Shown here: one piece after another, positions 61,717-64,000 of the stretch
Layout: each line of letters begins with the position of its first letter
Position numbering within the stretch: the stretch's first letter is position 1
Assembly (NCBI RefSeq): GCF_001542915.1
Contig: NZ_LNNH01000027.1
Location: 62,001 to 126,000, forward strand
DNA length: 64,000 bases
From: Peribacillus simplex
GTDB taxonomy: Bacteria; Bacillota; Bacilli; Bacillales; DSM-1321
Direction: 5' to 3'
The notes under the pieces: model-generated
Database searches by the model: none
What the model saw: only the letters and a program-made list of their open reading frames with translations
Told to the model about the DNA's origin: nothing
Position numbers and translations under genes: made by a program

Positions 61717-62229
61717 GTGATTCGAATCGTGATTGCAGAGTATCAGGAAATGCTTTTAGAAGCGATTAGTTCTCTACTCGATCTTGAAGAAGATATCGAA
61801 ATCGTCGGCCAGGCCAGCAATGGGGAGGAAGCGATTGCCCTTGTGCACCAATTGCATCCGGATGTCTGCATCATGGATATGGAGATGCCGGTCATGAGCG
61901 GACTGGAGGCAGCGGAAGCTTTACAGGCATGTGCATGCAAGGTGATTATTTTAACGACGTTTCGACGGGATGGTCATTTTCAACGAGCGCTCAAGGCGAA
62001 GGTAAGTGGTTATTTATTGAAGGATAACCCGAGTGACGAGTTAGCCTGCTCGATCCGCCGTATCATGGATGGCATGAGACTGTACTCCCCAGAGCTCACG
62101 GATGTGGCTGCTTGCCATGCTGACGGTCAAGCTGAATCAGGGTCTGCGATTTTGCAGCCTAACGCAATCGGGGCGGTAAGGAATTATTTGTCCACAATCA
62201 AGGATAAAATGAAGGCACCGACCGGTTGA
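61717..62229 (+). CDS. Degenerate DesR-like response regulator lacking most of its HTH
   Basis: 170 aa, against about 199 for DesR. Receiver domain is recognisable (PDVCIMDMEMPVMSGLEAAE with Asp54; IILTTF; GYLLKDNPSDELACSIRRIM) and closest to DesR. Two oddities: the acidic pair after beta-1, Glu-Asp in DesR, is Glu8-Tyr9 here (IAEYQE), and after PELTD the LuxR-type helix-turn-helix is mostly missing; only GAVRNYLSTIKDKMKA, similar to DesR's recognition helix region, remains. Start GTG 61717 after GGAGGG. Phosphorylation and DNA binding are both doubtful. A working DesR may exist elsewhere. Confidence 0.78.
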   Translation: MIRIVIAEYQEMLLEAISSLLDLEEDIEIVGQASNGEEAIALVHQLHPDVCIMDMEMPVMSGLEAAEALQACACKVIILTTFRRDGHFQRALKAKVSGYLLKDNPSDELACSIRRIMDGMRLYSPELTDVAACHADGQAESGSAILQPNAIGAVRNYLSTIKDKMKAPTG

Positions 62230-62233
62230 GGTG

Positions 62234-62517
62234 TTGACACGTTTTTTAAAATTGTGTAATATGGATAAAATCATAATATTGAAAATTCGATGATGAAGAG
62301 AGTAGTTCATTTGAAATGGCAAGCGAGTCAGGGATGGTGGGAGCCTGATGCAGGACGAATGGATGAAGCGCACTTTGGAGAAATTTCTTGAAACGTTAGT
62401 AGGGAATATCGGGGAGTCACCCCGTTACCAATGGAAAGTGGTCACAATTTGTGGCAACTAGAGTGGTACCACGGGAATCCATGCTCTCGTCTCTTATTAA
62501 GAGACGGGGGCTTTTTT
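62234..62517 (+). promoter_or_regulatory. T-box leader of argS with promoter and terminator
   Basis: Promoter TTGACA (62234), 17 bases, TAATAT. Leader shows stem I elements (GATGATGAAGAGAGTAG, AAGCGAGTCAGGGATGGTGGG) and a candidate CGC arginine specifier in GAAGCGCAC (about 62367-62375). T-box AGAGTGGTACCACGGG at 62460-62475, followed by a terminator with stem GCTCTCGTCTC / GAGACGGGGGC and six T (62483-62517). Uncharged tRNA-Arg should block termination and raise argS expression. Confidence 0.93.
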
Positions 62518-62537
62518 GTTTAGGAGGGAAAATGACG

Positions 62538-64000
62538 ATGAATCAACCAATTGCTGCCTTACTTTCAACTGCATTAAACCATGAATTGACCGCAAGTGAA
62601 ATTGAAAAATTAATCGAAAAGCCTAAAATGAGCGAGTTAGGGGATATTGCTTTTCCATGCTTTACGCTTGCTAAGAAGCTGAGAAAGTCCCCACAGTCGA
62701 TCGCTTCGGAAGTGGCTGGGAAGTTAAGCGATGGAATGATCCAGGAAGTGAATGCAGTGTCGGGGTATGTCAATATCTTCGTCAATCAGCAATGGGTGAC
62801 GGAAAATGTGCTTCAAGCAGTATTACGTGAAAAGGAACAGTATGGTTCGATGAAGCCTGCAAAGGAAAATGTCGTGATCGATTATTCCTCGCCGAATATT
62901 GCCAAGCCGTTTTCGATGGGGCATTTGCGCTCGACGGTGATCGGAAACGCATTGGCTAATATAGCAGAAAAGAATGGCTACCATGTTGTGCGAATCAATC
63001 ATTTGGGAGATTGGGGCACGCAATTCGGCAAATTGATTGTGGCTTATAAGCTCTGGGGAGACAAAGCGGCTATCGAAGCGTCCCCGATTCAGGAATTACT
63101 GAAGATTTATGTGAAGTTTCATGATGTTGCAGAAACGGATGAATCGCTGAATGAGCAAGCACGCGCCAGCTTTAAGGCGCTTGAAGAGGGGGATGAAGAG
63201 TCGCTTGCCCTCTGGAAATGGTTCAGGGATGCTTCACTTCAGGAGTTCGCTGCGATTTATGAGTTATTGGGCATTCATTTTGATTCCTTTGCGGGCGAAG
63301 CATTTTACAATGACAAAATGGATGCGGTCGTCGGGGAGTTGAAGGAAAAAGGCTTGCTTGCCCAATCGGAGGGAGCATTTGTCGTCGAGTTGGAGGATAT
63401 GCCTCCTTGTTTGATTACGAAAACGGACGGGGCGACGCTATATGCCACACGTGATTTAGCCGCAGCAATGTATCGCAAAAAACAGTATGATGCCAAGAAA
63501 ACCTTTTATGTCGTCGGAAATGAACAATCCTTGCATTTTAAACAGCTCTTCAAGGTGATCGGGAAGATGGGATATGATTGGTCTAGGGACTTACAGCATG
63601 TCGCGTTTGGCATGATGCTGAAGGACGGCAAGAAAATGTCGACACGTAAAGGGAAGGTCGTGCTGCTTGCAGATGTGTTGGCTGAGGCGATCGAAACGGC
63701 GAAGCGCAATATCGAAGAAAAAAACCAAGCGCTGGAACAGAAGGAGCTGGTTGCGAAGCAGGTTGGTGTCGGAGCGGTGATCTTTAATGATTTAAAGAAT
63801 CATCGCATGAATGATATCGACTTTTCATTGGAGCAAATGATGAATTTCGAGGGCGAAACCGGTCCGTATGTGCAATACACCCATGCCAGAATTTCATCAT
63901 TGCTGGAAAAGGGGCAATTTACAGAGCAGGCCATCGAGTTTGAGGCATTGGGCGAATATGCTTGGCCCGTGATCCAGCTGCTTGAGCAGTTCCCGAGCAT
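62538..64000 (+). CDS. argS: Arginyl-tRNA synthetase (3' end beyond window)
   Basis: First 487 residues or so of a class I synthetase that charges tRNA-Arg. Seen: N-terminal additive domain (1-115) with SELGDIAFPCFTLAKKLRKS, HIGH-type motif SSPNIAKPFSMGHLRST, GDWGTQFGKLI, catalytic KTDGATLYATRDLAA, and the KMSK-type loop GKKMSTRKGKVV. The frame is open to the window end. GGAGGG lies 9-10 bases before ATG 62538; another ATG at 62532 is only four bases away from it. Controlled by the T-box leader. Confidence 0.95.
   Translation, partial: MNQPIAALLSTALNHELTASEIEKLIEKPKMSELGDIAFPCFTLAKKLRKSPQSIASEVAGKLSDGMIQEVNAVSGYVNIFVNQQWVTENVLQAVLREKEQYGSMKPAKENVVIDYSSPNIAKPFSMGHLRSTVIGNALANIAEKNGYHVVRINHLGDWGTQFGKLIVAYKLWGDKAAIEASPIQELLKIYVKFHDVAETDESLNEQARASFKALEEGDEESLALWKWFRDASLQEFAAIYELLGIHFDSFAGEAFYNDKMDAVVGELKEKGLLAQSEGAFVVELEDMPPCLITKTDGATLYATRDLAAAMYRKKQYDAKKTFYVVGNEQSLHFKQLFKVIGKMGYDWSRDLQHVAFGMMLKDGKKMSTRKGKVVLLADVLAEAIETAKRNIEEKNQALEQKELVAKQVGVGAVIFNDLKNHRMNDIDFSLEQMMNFEGETGPYVQYTHARISSLLEKGQFTEQAIEFEALGEYAWPVIQLLEQFPS

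Overview
The window looks like chromosomal DNA of a low-to-medium GC Bacillaceae, most like the Bacillus/Peribacillus group (an inference from gene content; no rRNA or tRNA gene is present to fix the species). Supporting signs are strong GGAGG-type ribosome binding sites, sigma-A promoters, frequent TTG/GTG starts, intrinsic terminators, a c-di-AMP riboswitch before potassium genes, an argS T-box, probable CcpA and CodY sites, a BltD/MerR pair, a Des-type desaturase and a YfmQ-like protein. Coordinates and starts were read by eye; where a start differs from the longest frame, the ribosome binding site decided it.

Layout. 1-2.8 kb: potassium uptake genes (ktrB then ktrA, minus strand) behind a c-di-AMP riboswitch. 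3-7 kb: a frameshifted MFS transporter and a TetR regulator divergent from a two-gene ABC exporter. 7-8 kb: an AT-rich patch with a small membrane protein and a frameshifted secreted protein. 8-15 kb: BltD-like acetyltransferase and its MerR regulator, VanZ-like protein, PepD dipeptidase, EamA transporter, an ABC ATPase, an SDR with a cre site, and a lipoprotein. 16-23.3 kb: two large exported enzymes, a wall-associated 5'-nucleotidase and a 1444-residue protein carrying two different nuclease domains; together they could take extracellular nucleic acid down to nucleosides and phosphate. 23.8-32 kb: serine dehydratase (sdaAB-sdaAA), GNAT, DinB-like protein, BrnQ with a CodY box, a stress-type SDR, and an HpaB-like monooxygenase.

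32.2-43.2 kb is a galactoside-utilisation region: sugar ABC importer (binding protein and two permeases), LacI-type regulator, GH2 glycosidase, galK, galT and galM. The importer and GH2 promoters share a TTTTACT-type operator and carry cre-like sites, so substrate induction plus catabolite repression is likely. The ATPase of the importer is not in the window. 43.5-51 kb holds YfmQ-like, APH, VOC and GNAT proteins, a 3D-domain cell-wall protein, a HAD phosphatase and a second ABC exporter. 51.3-57.5 kb is accessory: an AA10 LPMO, a fragment of a paralogue of the big nuclease, several small unknown genes, and a TetR regulator with a ketopantoate-reductase-like gene behind twin 34-bp operators. 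57.7-64 kb: EamA transporter, LysM-GH18 glycosidase, fatty acid desaturase with DesR-type boxes, a degenerate DesR-like response regulator, and T-box-controlled argS running off the end.

Intergenic DNA is rich in repeats: four tandem arrays with a period of about 20-21 bp, a GC-rich dispersed repeat in two clusters (one copy split by a MITE-like insert of about 128 bp), and a 53-bp repeat that marks the broken end of the nuclease fragment. Three genes are frameshifted, which is either decay or assembly error.
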